A stretch of 7,161 bases of DNA from the NCBI GenBank assembly GCA_964579325.1, contig CAZOHN010000187.1, positions 1 to 7,161 on the forward strand. Direction: 5' to 3'. The position numbers and the translations under genes were made by a program. The stretch's first letter is position 1; every line of letters starts with the position of its first letter. Under the pieces are notes generated by a model, which saw only the letters and a program-made list of their open reading frames with translations, made no database searches and was not told the origin of the DNA. Below, one piece after another: positions 1 through 5,866 of the stretch. This DNA is from CAZOHN01 sp964579325. GTDB taxonomy: Bacteria > Pseudomonadota > Alphaproteobacteria > Rhodobacterales > Rhodobacteraceae.

Positions 1-875
1 CATGTCGTCTACGGCTTCATCAACTACAAGACCCACGCCAAGATCAGCATCGTCGTGCGGCGCGAGGGCGAGAACCTCGTGACCTACACCCATTACGGCA
101 CCGGCAACTACCATCCGATCACGGCTCGGATCTACACCGACCTCAGCCTTTTCACCTGCGACCCGGCCCTGGGACGCGACGCCACCAAGGTCTTCAACTA
201 CCTCTCGGGCTATGCCCAGCCCGAGGCCCTTGAGAACCTCGCGATCTCGCCGCTGACCCTGAAGACCCGCCTGATCGAGATGATCGGCCGCGAGGCCGTC
301 CACGCCCAGTCGGGGCGTCCGGCGGAAATCTGGGCCAAGATGAACGCCCTCGTGGACCCCGACGTGATCGACGCGCTCTACGCCGCAAGCCAGGCCGGCG
401 TGAAGGTGCAGATCGTCGTGCGCGGCATCTGCGGCCTGCGNNNNNNNNNNTGCGCCCCGGCGTGAAGGGCCTGTCCGAGAACATCCGGGTCAAGAGCATC
501 GTCGGCCGGTTCCTCGAGCACAGCAGGATCGTCTGCTTCGGCAACGGCCACGGCCTGCCCTCCAGGAAGGCCCGCGTCTTCATGTCCTCGGCCGACTGGA
601 TGGGCCGCAACCTCACCCGCCGCGTCGAGACCCTCGTGGAAATCCGCAACGATACCGTCAAGGCCCAGATCGTCGACCAGATCATGGCCGCCAACCTCGC
701 CGATGAGGCCCATACCTGGGTGCTGCGGCCGGACGGCAGCTACATCCGCTACCCACTGCCTGAGGGCAGGCCCGCCTTCAGTTGCCATCGCTTCTTCATG
801 GAGAACCCGTCCCTATCGGGCCGGGGCTCCGCGGGTGCTGCCGACGTGCCACGCCTCGCCCACGCGGGCGAGTGA
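1..875 (+). CDS. ppk: Polyphosphate kinase PPK1, C-terminal part (5' end outside window; interrupted by an N gap)
   Basis: Catalyses reversible transfer of the ATP gamma-phosphate onto polyphosphate. The window holds the last 286 residues or so of a protein usually near 700 residues, i.e. the two C-terminal phospholipase-D-like catalytic domains. Frame 1 opens with HVVYGF...KTHAK, whose histidine (codon 34-36) matches the autophosphorylated His435 of E. coli PPK; YGTGNYHP and TARIYTDLSLF follow. After the N run the reading continues in frame 3 with PGVKGLSENIRVKSIVGRFLEH; the LEH histidine (codon 519-521) matches His592. Then come FGNGHGL, SSADWMGRNL and the tail FFMENPSLSGRGS, ending at TGA 873-875. 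When the 14 surplus bases around the gap are removed, the two histidines lie 157 residues apart, exactly as in E. coli. The gene is therefore very probably intact, and the frame break is an assembly artefact rather than a mutation. It is followed on the same strand by ppx, its metabolic counterpart. Confidence 0.96.
441..450. other. Assembly gap (10 N) with 4-base overlap of its flanks
   Basis: Ten Ns interrupt ppk. The four bases before the gap (437-440, TGCG) are the same as the four after it (451-454). Collapsing one copy plus the Ns removes 14 bases and gives GGC CTG CGC CCC GGC GTG, i.e. G-L-R-P-G-V, the expected continuation of the PPK motif. The likely true gap length is therefore minus four: two contigs overlapping by four bases, too few to be merged. 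Read literally, the gap shifts the frame and creates a false TGA at 463-465. Confidence 0.9.
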
Positions 876-885
876 TGCGGCTTCG

Positions 886-910
886 CCCGGGGCCATGCGG
901 TGGCCCTGGG
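886..910 (+). promoter_or_regulatory. Strong hairpin in the ppk-ppx spacer (no U tract)
   Basis: CCCGGGGCCA (886-895) pairs with TGGCCCTGGG (901-910) over ten consecutive positions, nine Watson-Crick and one G-U (889/907), around the five-base loop TGCGG. It starts 10 bases after the ppk stop. What follows is AGGTTGACCGG, with no run of T, so it does not look like a classical intrinsic terminator. It could be a transcript-stabilising or processing structure, or a partial attenuator separating ppk from ppx expression. Function is inferred from position only. In a GC-rich genome a hairpin of this size is notable but not proof of a role. Confidence 0.5.
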
Positions 911-956
911 AGGTTGACCGGAGACGCTCCCGGGGGCAAAGTCCGCCGCGAACCTT

Positions 957-964
957 GGGGGTGA
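957..964 (+). promoter_or_regulatory. Ribosome binding site of ppx
   Basis: GGGGGTGA matches the extended Shine-Dalgarno sequence GGAGGTGA at seven of eight positions. The GGGGG core (957-961) ends seven bases before the ATG at 969. The in-frame stop at 915-917 and the lack of ATG, GTG or TTG in frame between it and 969 make this the only reasonable start. Confidence 0.8.
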
Positions 965-968
965 GAAG

Positions 969-2510
969 ATGGACGGCACGCCAGATCAGAGGCCCGACGA
1001 GTGGGGCCCGTTCGGCCAGCCCCTCTTCGAGGATCCGCGCGCTCGCGCCCTCAGCCGGGTGGGTGTGATTGATGTCGGCTCGAACTCGGTCCGTCTCGTG
1101 GTGTTCGACGGCGCCGCCCGCTCCCCCGCATATTTCTACAACGAGAAGGTCATGGCCGGCCTCGGCACCGGTCTTGCCGAAACCGGATGCCTGCACCCCG
1201 AGGGCCGCGCCCGCGCGCTCTCGGCGCTACGCCGCTTCGCCGCTCTCGCACGCGCGATGAAGGTCTCGCCTCTCACGACCGTCGCCACCGCGGCGGTGCG
1301 CGAGGCCACCGACGGAGGGGAGTTCCAGGACGAAGTCGAGCGCGAGACCGGGCTTCGCCTGCACGTCATCGACGGCGAGGAGGAGGCCCGCCTTTCGGCG
1401 CAGGGGGTACTCCTCGGCTGGCCGGAGGCCGATGGCATCATCTGCGACATCGGCGGATCCTCTATGGAGCTTGCCGTGGTCAGCGATGGCAAGGTCGGCA
1501 AGCGCCTTTCCACGCCACTGGGGCCGTTCAAGCTCCAGTCGCTCGGGCCGGACATGAAGGCGATCCGCAAGCATGCCAAGGGCATCCTCGACGAAGCGGT
1601 GAAGAAGCTCGGCCAGCGCAAAAGGCTCTACCTTGTCGGCGGATCGTGGCGCGCCATCGCACGGATCGACATGGAGCGTCGCGCCTACCCCCTGACGGTT
1701 CTGCACGAATACAAGATGACGCCCGAACAGGTGCGTCTGACCGCCTCCTTCATCGAGGCATCCGACCTCGAGATGCTGCGGGCCCGCACCGGAATAGGCG
1801 GGGAGCGGATGGTGCTTGTACCGCTCGCCGTGCAGGTCCTGCGCGAACTGGTCGCCGTGCTGGACCCGGAGGAGATCGACATCTCGTCCTATGGCATCCG
1901 CGAGGGGATGCTCTACGAGCAAATGCCGAAATCGCTTCGCGACCGCGACCCGCTGGTCGAGGCCTGCCGCTGGGCCGAGGCCACGTCGGCCCGGATCCCC
2001 GGATTCGGCAAGAAGCTCTACGGTTTTCTCCTGCCGCTCTTTCCACTCGCCACGCCGGCACGGCGACGGATCATCAAGGCCGCCTGTCTGCTGCACGATG
2101 TCAGCTGGCGCGCCCACCCCGACTACCGGCACGAAGTCTGCTTCGACAACGCAACCCGGGCGAACCTGGGCGGGCTGAACCACGAGGAGCGCGTGTTCCT
2201 CGGGCTGTCCCTTCTGCACCGCTACAAGAACAGCCGCGCCGGCACCCGCTTCGAGCCGCTGTTCTCGCTGCTGTCCGATGAGGCAAAGCAGGAGGCCGAG
2301 GTGGTCGGAAGGGCAATGCGATTCGGAGCCATGTTCTCGGCAGAGACGCTCGACGAGATGGCGGAACTCAGGTTCCAGCCGAAGAAGAAGGCGCTGGAGC
2401 TGATCCTTGCTCCAGAAGGTGAGGCCCTCTACGGCGAGGTCGCCGCCGCCCGGTTTCTGGCGCTCGCCAAGTCCCTGGGGGCGGAGGAGGTCAAGGTCCG
2501 GACGCGCTGA
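969..2510 (+). CDS. ppx: Exopolyphosphatase, Ppx/GppA family
   Basis: Releases terminal phosphate from polyphosphate; family members may also hydrolyse pppGpp, and sequence alone does not separate the two activities. The product is 513 residues, close to the family's usual 500 or so. An N-terminal tail of about 30 residues (MDGTPDQ...) precedes the ASKHA-fold phosphatase domain. Visible motifs are VGVIDVGSNSVRLVV at 31-45 (phosphate-1 loop), TVATAAVREA at 104-113, the catalytic-glutamate region GEEEARL at 136-142, ICDIGGSSMELAVV at 158-171 (phosphate-2 loop), VGGSWRAIARI at 223-233 and SSYGIREGMLY at 306-316. The C-terminal half carries an HD-like helical domain with LLHD at 374-377 and NHEER at 404-408. 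The protein is cytoplasmic, with no signal peptide. It lies 93 bases after ppk on the same strand, the usual pairing of polyphosphate synthesis and breakdown. The exopolyphosphatase call is favoured over GppA because of that neighbour. Confidence 0.95.
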   Translation: MDGTPDQRPDEWGPFGQPLFEDPRARALSRVGVIDVGSNSVRLVVFDGAARSPAYFYNEKVMAGLGTGLAETGCLHPEGRARALSALRRFAALARAMKVSPLTTVATAAVREATDGGEFQDEVERETGLRLHVIDGEEEARLSAQGVLLGWPEADGIICDIGGSSMELAVVSDGKVGKRLSTPLGPFKLQSLGPDMKAIRKHAKGILDEAVKKLGQRKRLYLVGGSWRAIARIDMERRAYPLTVLHEYKMTPEQVRLTASFIEASDLEMLRARTGIGGERMVLVPLAVQVLRELVAVLDPEEIDISSYGIREGMLYEQMPKSLRDRDPLVEACRWAEATSARIPGFGKKLYGFLLPLFPLATPARRRIIKAACLLHDVSWRAHPDYRHEVCFDNATRANLGGLNHEERVFLGLSLLHRYKNSRAGTRFEPLFSLLSDEAKQEAEVVGRAMRFGAMFSAETLDEMAELRFQPKKKALELILAPEGEALYGEVAAARFLALAKSLGAEEVKVRTR

Positions 2511-2602
2511 AGCATTCCGTATGTCGATGCCTTGCCGAACGCACCGTCAACCGCGGTTTGGCCAGTGCACCGGGACGCTGTGCCTCGGCTCTTTCGTTAC
2601 CG

Positions 2603-2617
2603 GCACTCCAGGAGTGC
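2603..2617. repeat. Short inverted repeat at the convergent junction
   Basis: GCACTCC (2603-2609), one base, then GGAGTGC (2611-2617), sitting directly after the stop codon of the minus-strand gene that ends at 2618. As RNA it would fold into about six pairs with a three-base loop. Neither strand shows a T run beyond it, so it is at best a weak terminator. The rest of the 107-base space between ppx (ending 2510) and this repeat holds a ten-base palindrome AACCGCGGTT (2549-2558) and a weak stem GCCGAAC/GTTTGGC around it, and nothing else I can recognise. Confidence 0.4.
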
Positions 2618-2980
2618 TCAGATCTCAACGTCCCCGGCGGGTCCTTCAGGAACCAGCGGGAGCTTGCGGCGGATTATGATGTCGCCGTTCGGCAGCATCT
2701 CAGGGGCGTGGTAATTCGAAAGGTCGCCCATCATCCGCGAAAGGTCGCGCAGCATGGGCTCGACCGCGCCCGCGAACTCCTCCATCCCCTCGGCCATCCC
2801 CTGAAGCGCAGGCTCCATCTCCTGCATAAGCCCCCGCAGGAGCAACTTTGCCCCCTCTTCCAGAAGCGACAACCCTTCGCCCACCTCCCCTTCCGGCTCG
2901 GGTGGCATCGGCAGCGGGTCCTGCGCAAGAGCAGGCCCGGAGGACATCAGGGCGACGATGAGGAGCGGAGCGAGCTTCAT
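2618..2980 (-). CDS. Small exported protein of unknown function, acidic and Met-rich
   Basis: 120 residues. The first 19 or so form a typical Sec signal peptide: MK, then the hydrophobic core LAPLLIVALMSS, then ALA before Gln20, so signal peptidase I cleavage after residue 19 is expected and the mature product is periplasmic. There is no lipobox cysteine. Mature residues 35-90 look like amphipathic helix rich in Met, Glu and Leu, with an imperfect 18-residue repeat (MEPALQGMAEGM at 55-66, VEPMLRDLSRMM at 73-84). The conserved-looking tail PEMLPNGDIIIRRK (93-106) follows, then an acidic end. I recall similar short proteins in Rhodobacteraceae, sometimes carrying the name 'AAA+ family ATPase', but there is no Walker A motif and that name is not justified. 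It is last in the minus-strand series, 36 bases after the EEP gene, and convergent with ppx. No function can be assigned. Confidence 0.85.
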   Translation of the reverse strand: MKLAPLLIVALMSSGPALAQDPLPMPPEPEGEVGEGLSLLEEGAKLLLRGLMQEMEPALQGMAEGMEEFAGAVEPMLRDLSRMMGDLSNYHAPEMLPNGDIIIRRKLPLVPEGPAGDVEI

Positions 2981-2986
2981 GTCAGC

Positions 2987-2992
2987 AGTATA
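2987..2992 (-). promoter_or_regulatory. Possible -10 element just before the small exported-protein gene
   Basis: On the minus strand TATACT (five of six matches to TATAAT) ends six bases before the ATG at 2980, which would place the transcription start at or next to the start codon. No convincing -35 element lies 16-18 bases upstream. The nearest purine-rich run (AAAGGGA) lies about 13 bases from the ATG, rather far for a ribosome binding site. This could be a promoter giving a leaderless transcript, or chance. Confidence 0.2.
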
Positions 2993-3016
2993 GTCCCTTT
3001 CCGCGACAAATAGGAG

Positions 3017-4051
3017 TCACAGCGCAAGGTCGAGCGTCACCGGAAAATGGTCAGATGCCGAAAGCAGGGCCTCGCGAAGCTCGGGGGCTCGGTAGCAGGC
3101 AGGGTCGTCGAACGGATGCCAGATCCTCCAGCGCGGAGAAGCGCTCAGAAGATCCGGCGATACCATGACATAGTCCAGCAACGCCGAGAGCCAGCGGTTC
3201 TCGGGAGCAATGAAGAACCGCGCAGTCGTGGGGTGCGCATTGATTCGCTGGCGCAAGACCCGCCGCGCGTGTGGGTCGTGCAGGCGCAGGCAGGGGTCCT
3301 CGGTGTCGGTACCCAGCACGATCTCGACGCTTGAACGGCCGAACAGCGCCTCGAACTCGTCGAGGCCGGGGCCGTCGTTCAAGTCGCCGAGCACGATCAG
3401 GGACTCACCCTTCTCGAGGTGGTCCACGATCCGATGCCGCAACCAGATCGCCTGCGCGAGTTGCTTGCGCCGGTTGAGGACCCCGAGTTGCGTTACTTCC
3501 AGTGGTGACTTCGCCCCGTGCGGCGCCTTCGACTTGAGGTGCACGCCGATCATCCGGAACGCGCGGCCCGCCGCCGTCCGGCAGGCAAGCTCGAGAGGCG
3601 GCTTGGAAAATCCGACGATGTCCAGCGTCTCGTCGAAGTCGAGGTCGATCCGGAACACCCCATCGAACCGCGGCGCGCGCTCCGACCCCTTCTTGCCGGT
3701 GGGCACTCCCTTGGGGTCATGCCGGACGGACAGGACCTCGGGAGCGAAAAGGAGCGCGATCTCCTGCTCGGTGTCGTTCCTGAACCCAAGGACCGCCTTT
3801 CGCGCCCTCAGCCCCACCTCGGCTGCAAAGGTCTCAAGCGCGCGCACGGTGCTGCGCCGTCCGTTCTGGTCGGGCGCCTCGATCACCATCACCGCATCGG
3901 CATCGAGCGCAGTGAAGACGATCGCCAGTGCCTCTGCCTGCGCGCGCCGGGTAACGTTCTGCCGTCCCGACCAGCCACCGTCCGCGATCAGCCGCCCGGC
4001 ATCGTCGAAGAGTGCGTTGAACCACTCGACGTTGTAGGTGGCGATCCTCAC
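3017..4051 (-). CDS. Endonuclease/exonuclease/phosphatase (EEP) family protein
   Basis: 344 residues forming one EEP domain, the metal-dependent phosphodiesterase fold shared by DNase I, exonuclease III and inositol-phosphatase-like enzymes. The landmarks are in order: TYNVEWF at 5-11 (Asn7), VMVIEAPD at 54-61 (metal-binding Glu58), EIALLF at 97-102, IGVHLKSKAP at 168-177 (catalytic His171), VLGDLNDGPG at 220-229 (Asp223, Asn225), LLDYVMVSP at 291-299 (Asp293) and SASDHFPV at 331-338 (Asp334, His335). All catalytic positions expected of the fold are present, so it should be an active hydrolase, but the substrate (nucleic acid, phospholipid or sugar phosphate) cannot be read from the sequence. 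No signal peptide is visible, suggesting a cytoplasmic protein. The start is GTG, embedded in the stop region of the upstream J-domain gene (four-base overlap GTGA, 4048-4051). No strong ribosome binding site precedes it, so translation probably depends on coupling. Confidence 0.9.
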   Translation of the reverse strand: MRIATYNVEWFNALFDDAGRLIADGGWSGRQNVTRRAQAEALAIVFTALDADAVMVIEAPDQNGRRSTVRALETFAAEVGLRARKAVLGFRNDTEQEIALLFAPEVLSVRHDPKGVPTGKKGSERAPRFDGVFRIDLDFDETLDIVGFSKPPLELACRTAAGRAFRMIGVHLKSKAPHGAKSPLEVTQLGVLNRRKQLAQAIWLRHRIVDHLEKGESLIVLGDLNDGPGLDEFEALFGRSSVEIVLGTDTEDPCLRLHDPHARRVLRQRINAHPTTARFFIAPENRWLSALLDYVMVSPDLLSASPRWRIWHPFDDPACYRAPELREALLSASDHFPVTLDLAL

Positions 4052-4728
4052 GCGGCCGCTTTCGAGAGCTGTTCCCAGGCGCGGTTGATCGCGACAAGTC
4101 GCGCTTCGGCCATCTTCACCGCTTCGGCTGGCACGCCACGCGCGGCAAGCCGGTCGGGATGGTTGTCACGGACCAGGACACGCCAGGCCGCACGCGCCTC
4201 CGCCAATGTGGCGCCCGGGGCAATCCCGAGAACATCATGGGGGTCCGGGTCGCAGTTGCCGGTAAATCGGCAGCGGACGCGGGCGAACTCGCGGTCGGTC
4301 AACCCGAAGATGCGCGCAACGCGCGACAGAAAGTCATCCTCCTGAGGGTGATAGTCGCCATCCGAAACCGCGATGTGGAAGAGACCCTCCAGGAGGTCCA
4401 CCAGCGTCTCGTGGCCGTCCTCGAACATTCGGGCGATCTTTCGGGCATAATCCTCGAACCCGGCCACATCCTGCCGGGCAAGGTCGAAGACACGGGCGGC
4501 GTTGGCTTCCTCGCCGGGCGCGATGGTGAAGACCTCTCGGAACGCCATCACCTCGTCGCGTGTCACGCGGCCGTCGGCCTTGGCCATCTTTGCTCCCAGC
4601 GCGATTACAGCGATTGTGAATCCAACCGACCGTTCCGGGGCGGTCCGCAACCGGTCGAACACCGCGCCCAGCCCCTCGCCAGCGCGAAGGGCCGCGAGCG
4701 CCTCGGCAATGCGGATCCAGATCGACAT
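4048..4728 (-). CDS. TerB-domain plus J-domain protein (DjlA-like DnaJ co-chaperone)
   Basis: 226 residues. The middle (about 35-155) is an alpha-helical TerB/DjlA-type domain with the two acidic signatures KADGRVTRDEV at 50-60 and SDGDYHPQEDDFL at 122-134, which in this family sit in related helical repeats and may bind metal. The C-terminus (about 163-225) is a J domain with the diagnostic HPD at 190-192 inside VRDNHPDRL, so it should stimulate ATP hydrolysis by an Hsp70 such as DnaK. The arrangement matches DjlA, but the N-terminus (MSIWIRIAEALAAL...) contains charged residues and lacks the hydrophobic membrane anchor of E. coli DjlA, so a soluble protein is more likely. ATG at 4726-4728 is used; the DNA before it has no clear Shine-Dalgarno sequence. 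It lies 32 bases after the GNAT gene and overlaps the EEP gene by four bases. Client proteins are unknown. Confidence 0.92.
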   Translation of the reverse strand: MSIWIRIAEALAALRAGEGLGAVFDRLRTAPERSVGFTIAVIALGAKMAKADGRVTRDEVMAFREVFTIAPGEEANAARVFDLARQDVAGFEDYARKIARMFEDGHETLVDLLEGLFHIAVSDGDYHPQEDDFLSRVARIFGLTDREFARVRCRFTGNCDPDPHDVLGIAPGATLAEARAAWRVLVRDNHPDRLAARGVPAEAVKMAEARLVAINRAWEQLSKAAA

Positions 4729-4740
4729 GGACGCAAGTGT

Positions 4741-4759
4741 AGCGCCGCAGTGCAGCGCT
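4741..4759. repeat. Weak inverted repeat between the GNAT and J-domain genes
   Basis: AGCGC (4741-4745) and GCGCT (4755-4759) are complementary around a nine-base loop within the 32-base spacer. The stem is only five pairs and no T run follows on either strand. It may be chance. I see no promoter in this spacer. Confidence 0.2.
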
Positions 4760-4760
4760 G

Positions 4761-5264
4761 TCAGCGGGTCATGAGATGCTTCTGCATCAGAACAAGATCG
4801 AGCCAGCGGCCGGATTTCCGCCCGACTTCAGGAAGGCGCGCGACCTCCTGATACCCTATGGCCAGGTGGAAAGCGACGCCGTCGGGATTGGCGGCCGAGA
4901 CACCGCCAAACATCGTGTGCCCGCCGGACACCAGCGCCGCCTCCTCGAGAGCTGCCATGAGCGCCCTGCCAGTCCCCTTGCCCCGGGAGTGCGGTCTGAG
5001 CAGGACGGTGTGCTCGAACGTGTGCCGGTAGCCCGGCCCGGCTCGAAACTGGCCAAAAGTGGCGAAACCCAGCACCGCCGTACCTTCCGTAGCCACCAGG
5101 AATGCCTGCCCGGCGGCCCGCTTTTCGGCCAGGGTCGCGGCGAGGCCATCGGCTGTCTTTTCGGCGTCGGTGAAGGTGACGAGCGTATCCCTGATGATCG
5201 GGTTCCAGATCGCGAGGATGCCGGCAATGTCGACCGACGTCGCCGCGCGGATCAGGGGAGCCAT
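4761..5264 (-). CDS. GNAT N-acetyltransferase, phosphinothricin-acetyltransferase type
   Basis: 167 residues. Transfers acetyl from acetyl-CoA to an amine. The pattern IRAAT...DIAGILAIWNPIIRDTLVTF near the N-terminus, LGFATFGQFRAGPGYRHTFEHTVLL at 65-89, the acetyl-CoA pyrophosphate loop RGKGTG at 94-99, and GVSAANPDGVAFHLAIGY at 121-138 followed by GRWLDLVLMQK at 152-162 are characteristic of the phosphinothricin/methionine-sulfoximine acetyltransferase subgroup (Pat, MnaT-like). In most bacteria the physiological substrate of such proteins is an amino-acid analogue, and herbicide resistance should not be assumed. The ATG at 5262-5264 is chosen because a perfect AGGAGG lies six bases upstream. 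The frame is open to 5456, but the extra 64 residues are Arg-rich, unlike GNAT proteins, and lie over the upstream gene. It overlaps the VOC gene by 13 bases, so the two are probably co-transcribed. Confidence 0.9.
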   Translation of the reverse strand: MAPLIRAATSVDIAGILAIWNPIIRDTLVTFTDAEKTADGLAATLAEKRAAGQAFLVATEGTAVLGFATFGQFRAGPGYRHTFEHTVLLRPHSRGKGTGRALMAALEEAALVSGGHTMFGGVSAANPDGVAFHLAIGYQEVARLPEVGRKSGRWLDLVLMQKHLMTR

Positions 5265-5866
5265 CGCGGCCCTCCTGGCGTCACGATCTCGGCGCGTAGT
5301 CCGGGCGGGCCTTCGACGGTCTCGATCCGCGGATCGGCTGCGCGGCCCGAGAGCGCAACGCGAAGCGTCCCGGCCTCGGGATGCGAAATGATCAGGCGTG
5401 ACAGACGACACCCCCGGTCGGGCAGGCGCTGCGTCGGGTGCAGGGTTCCCTGCCATTCAATAAGCATCGGAAACCCCTCGTCGAAGGGCAGCCGCCCGTC
5501 TTCGGGGACAGCGACCTTCCAGCGGAAGTCGCCACGCGAAAGCGCATGGACCGTGCCCGCCGCGGGTGTGACGGCCGCCTCGGCCTCCACGTCCGCGCAA
5601 CGGGCCGCCCAGTTCGTCAGGCGCGGCGCTCCGGCGAAGATGTCAAGTGCAAACCACCGTGGCCGGCCCGGCGGTGACAGCGTGGGGTCGATGGCGATCA
5701 CTTCAAGGTACTCGCCCGGCCCGAGTGACAGCAGCCGGTTGTGCGTGCCCATGGTGACGTGCTGGCCGCCAGAGTCGAGCGACACGCCGAGCGACGCCTC
5801 GACCGCCGCCGCGCCTTGTTCCAGCGTCGCTGCAGAAACGACGATATGATCGAGTGCCAGACCCAT
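5252..5866 (-). CDS. VOC-superfamily protein, Glyoxalase_3-like
   Basis: 204 residues with the vicinal-oxygen-chelate fold pattern. LDHIVVSAATLEQGAAAVEASLGV at 5-28 is the opening beta-alpha unit, with the likely metal ligand His7. HVTMGTHNRLLSLG at 36-49 follows, then EYLEVIAIDP at 52-61 with the likely ligand Glu55. The second half has TVHALSRGDFRWKVAVP at 105-121 and PMLIEWQG at 133-140 (Glu137). The residues after 140 form a C-terminal extension (HPTQRLPDRGCRLSRLIISHP...) typical of the Glyoxalase_3-like group rather than of short glyoxalases. Known VOC members include glyoxalase I, dioxygenases and methylmalonyl-CoA epimerase, but the length and motifs do not match the epimerase of roughly 135-150 residues, so the reaction is unknown. 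The ATG at 5864-5866 shares one base with the mutase stop (TGATG), a signature of translational coupling. No separate ribosome binding site is visible. Confidence 0.85.
   Translation of the reverse strand: MGLALDHIVVSAATLEQGAAAVEASLGVSLDSGGQHVTMGTHNRLLSLGPGEYLEVIAIDPTLSPPGRPRWFALDIFAGAPRLTNWAARCADVEAEAAVTPAAGTVHALSRGDFRWKVAVPEDGRLPFDEGFPMLIEWQGTLHPTQRLPDRGCRLSRLIISHPEAGTLRVALSGRAADPRIETVEGPPGLRAEIVTPGGPRWLP
5271..5276 (-). promoter_or_regulatory. Ribosome binding site of the GNAT gene, inside the VOC gene
   Basis: On the minus strand AGGAGG, a perfect core Shine-Dalgarno, is followed by GCCGCG and the ATG at 5264. It lies within the last codons of the VOC gene (stop at 5252-5254) and fixes the GNAT start. 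Confidence 0.8.

Noticed and set aside
441..475. ppk as a frameshifted pseudogene
   Set aside because: The frame change coincides exactly with the Ns and a four-base duplication of the flanks. All family motifs are intact on both sides.
378..788. Minus-strand open frames over ppk
   Set aside because: Shadows of ppk that run through the N gap. No motif or ribosome binding site.
462..875. Separate gene starting with GTG at 462
   Set aside because: It is the direct continuation of ppk after the N gap. The first residues VKGLSENI are mid-domain PPK sequence and no ribosome binding site precedes the GTG.
886..910. Calling the ppk-ppx hairpin a Rho-independent terminator
   Set aside because: No T run follows and the next gene on the same strand has a strong ribosome binding site 47 bases further on, so full termination here is unlikely.
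782..964. Short plus-strand frame bridging the end of ppk and the spacer
   Set aside because: Low-complexity Arg/Pro/Gly-rich translation out of frame with ppk. No homology pattern recognised.
1227..2219. Long open frame antisense to ppx (about 330 codons)
   Set aside because: No recognisable motif. It is fully explained by the GC-rich codon bias of ppx, which keeps complementary frames open. The sense gene has all its family motifs.
3210..4345. Plus-strand open frames over the EEP and J-domain genes
   Set aside because: They have Ser/Arg/Pro-rich compositions typical of shadow frames, no start context and no known domain, while the minus-strand genes carry catalytic motifs.
5265..5456. 64-residue N-terminal extension of the GNAT protein
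   Set aside because: The extra sequence is Arg-rich, lacks GNAT similarity and lies antiphase over the VOC gene. A perfect AGGAGG sits six bases before the ATG at 5264.
5252..5866. Naming the VOC gene methylmalonyl-CoA epimerase
   Set aside because: Length and motif layout fit the Glyoxalase_3 group better. Adjacency to the mutase alone is not enough.
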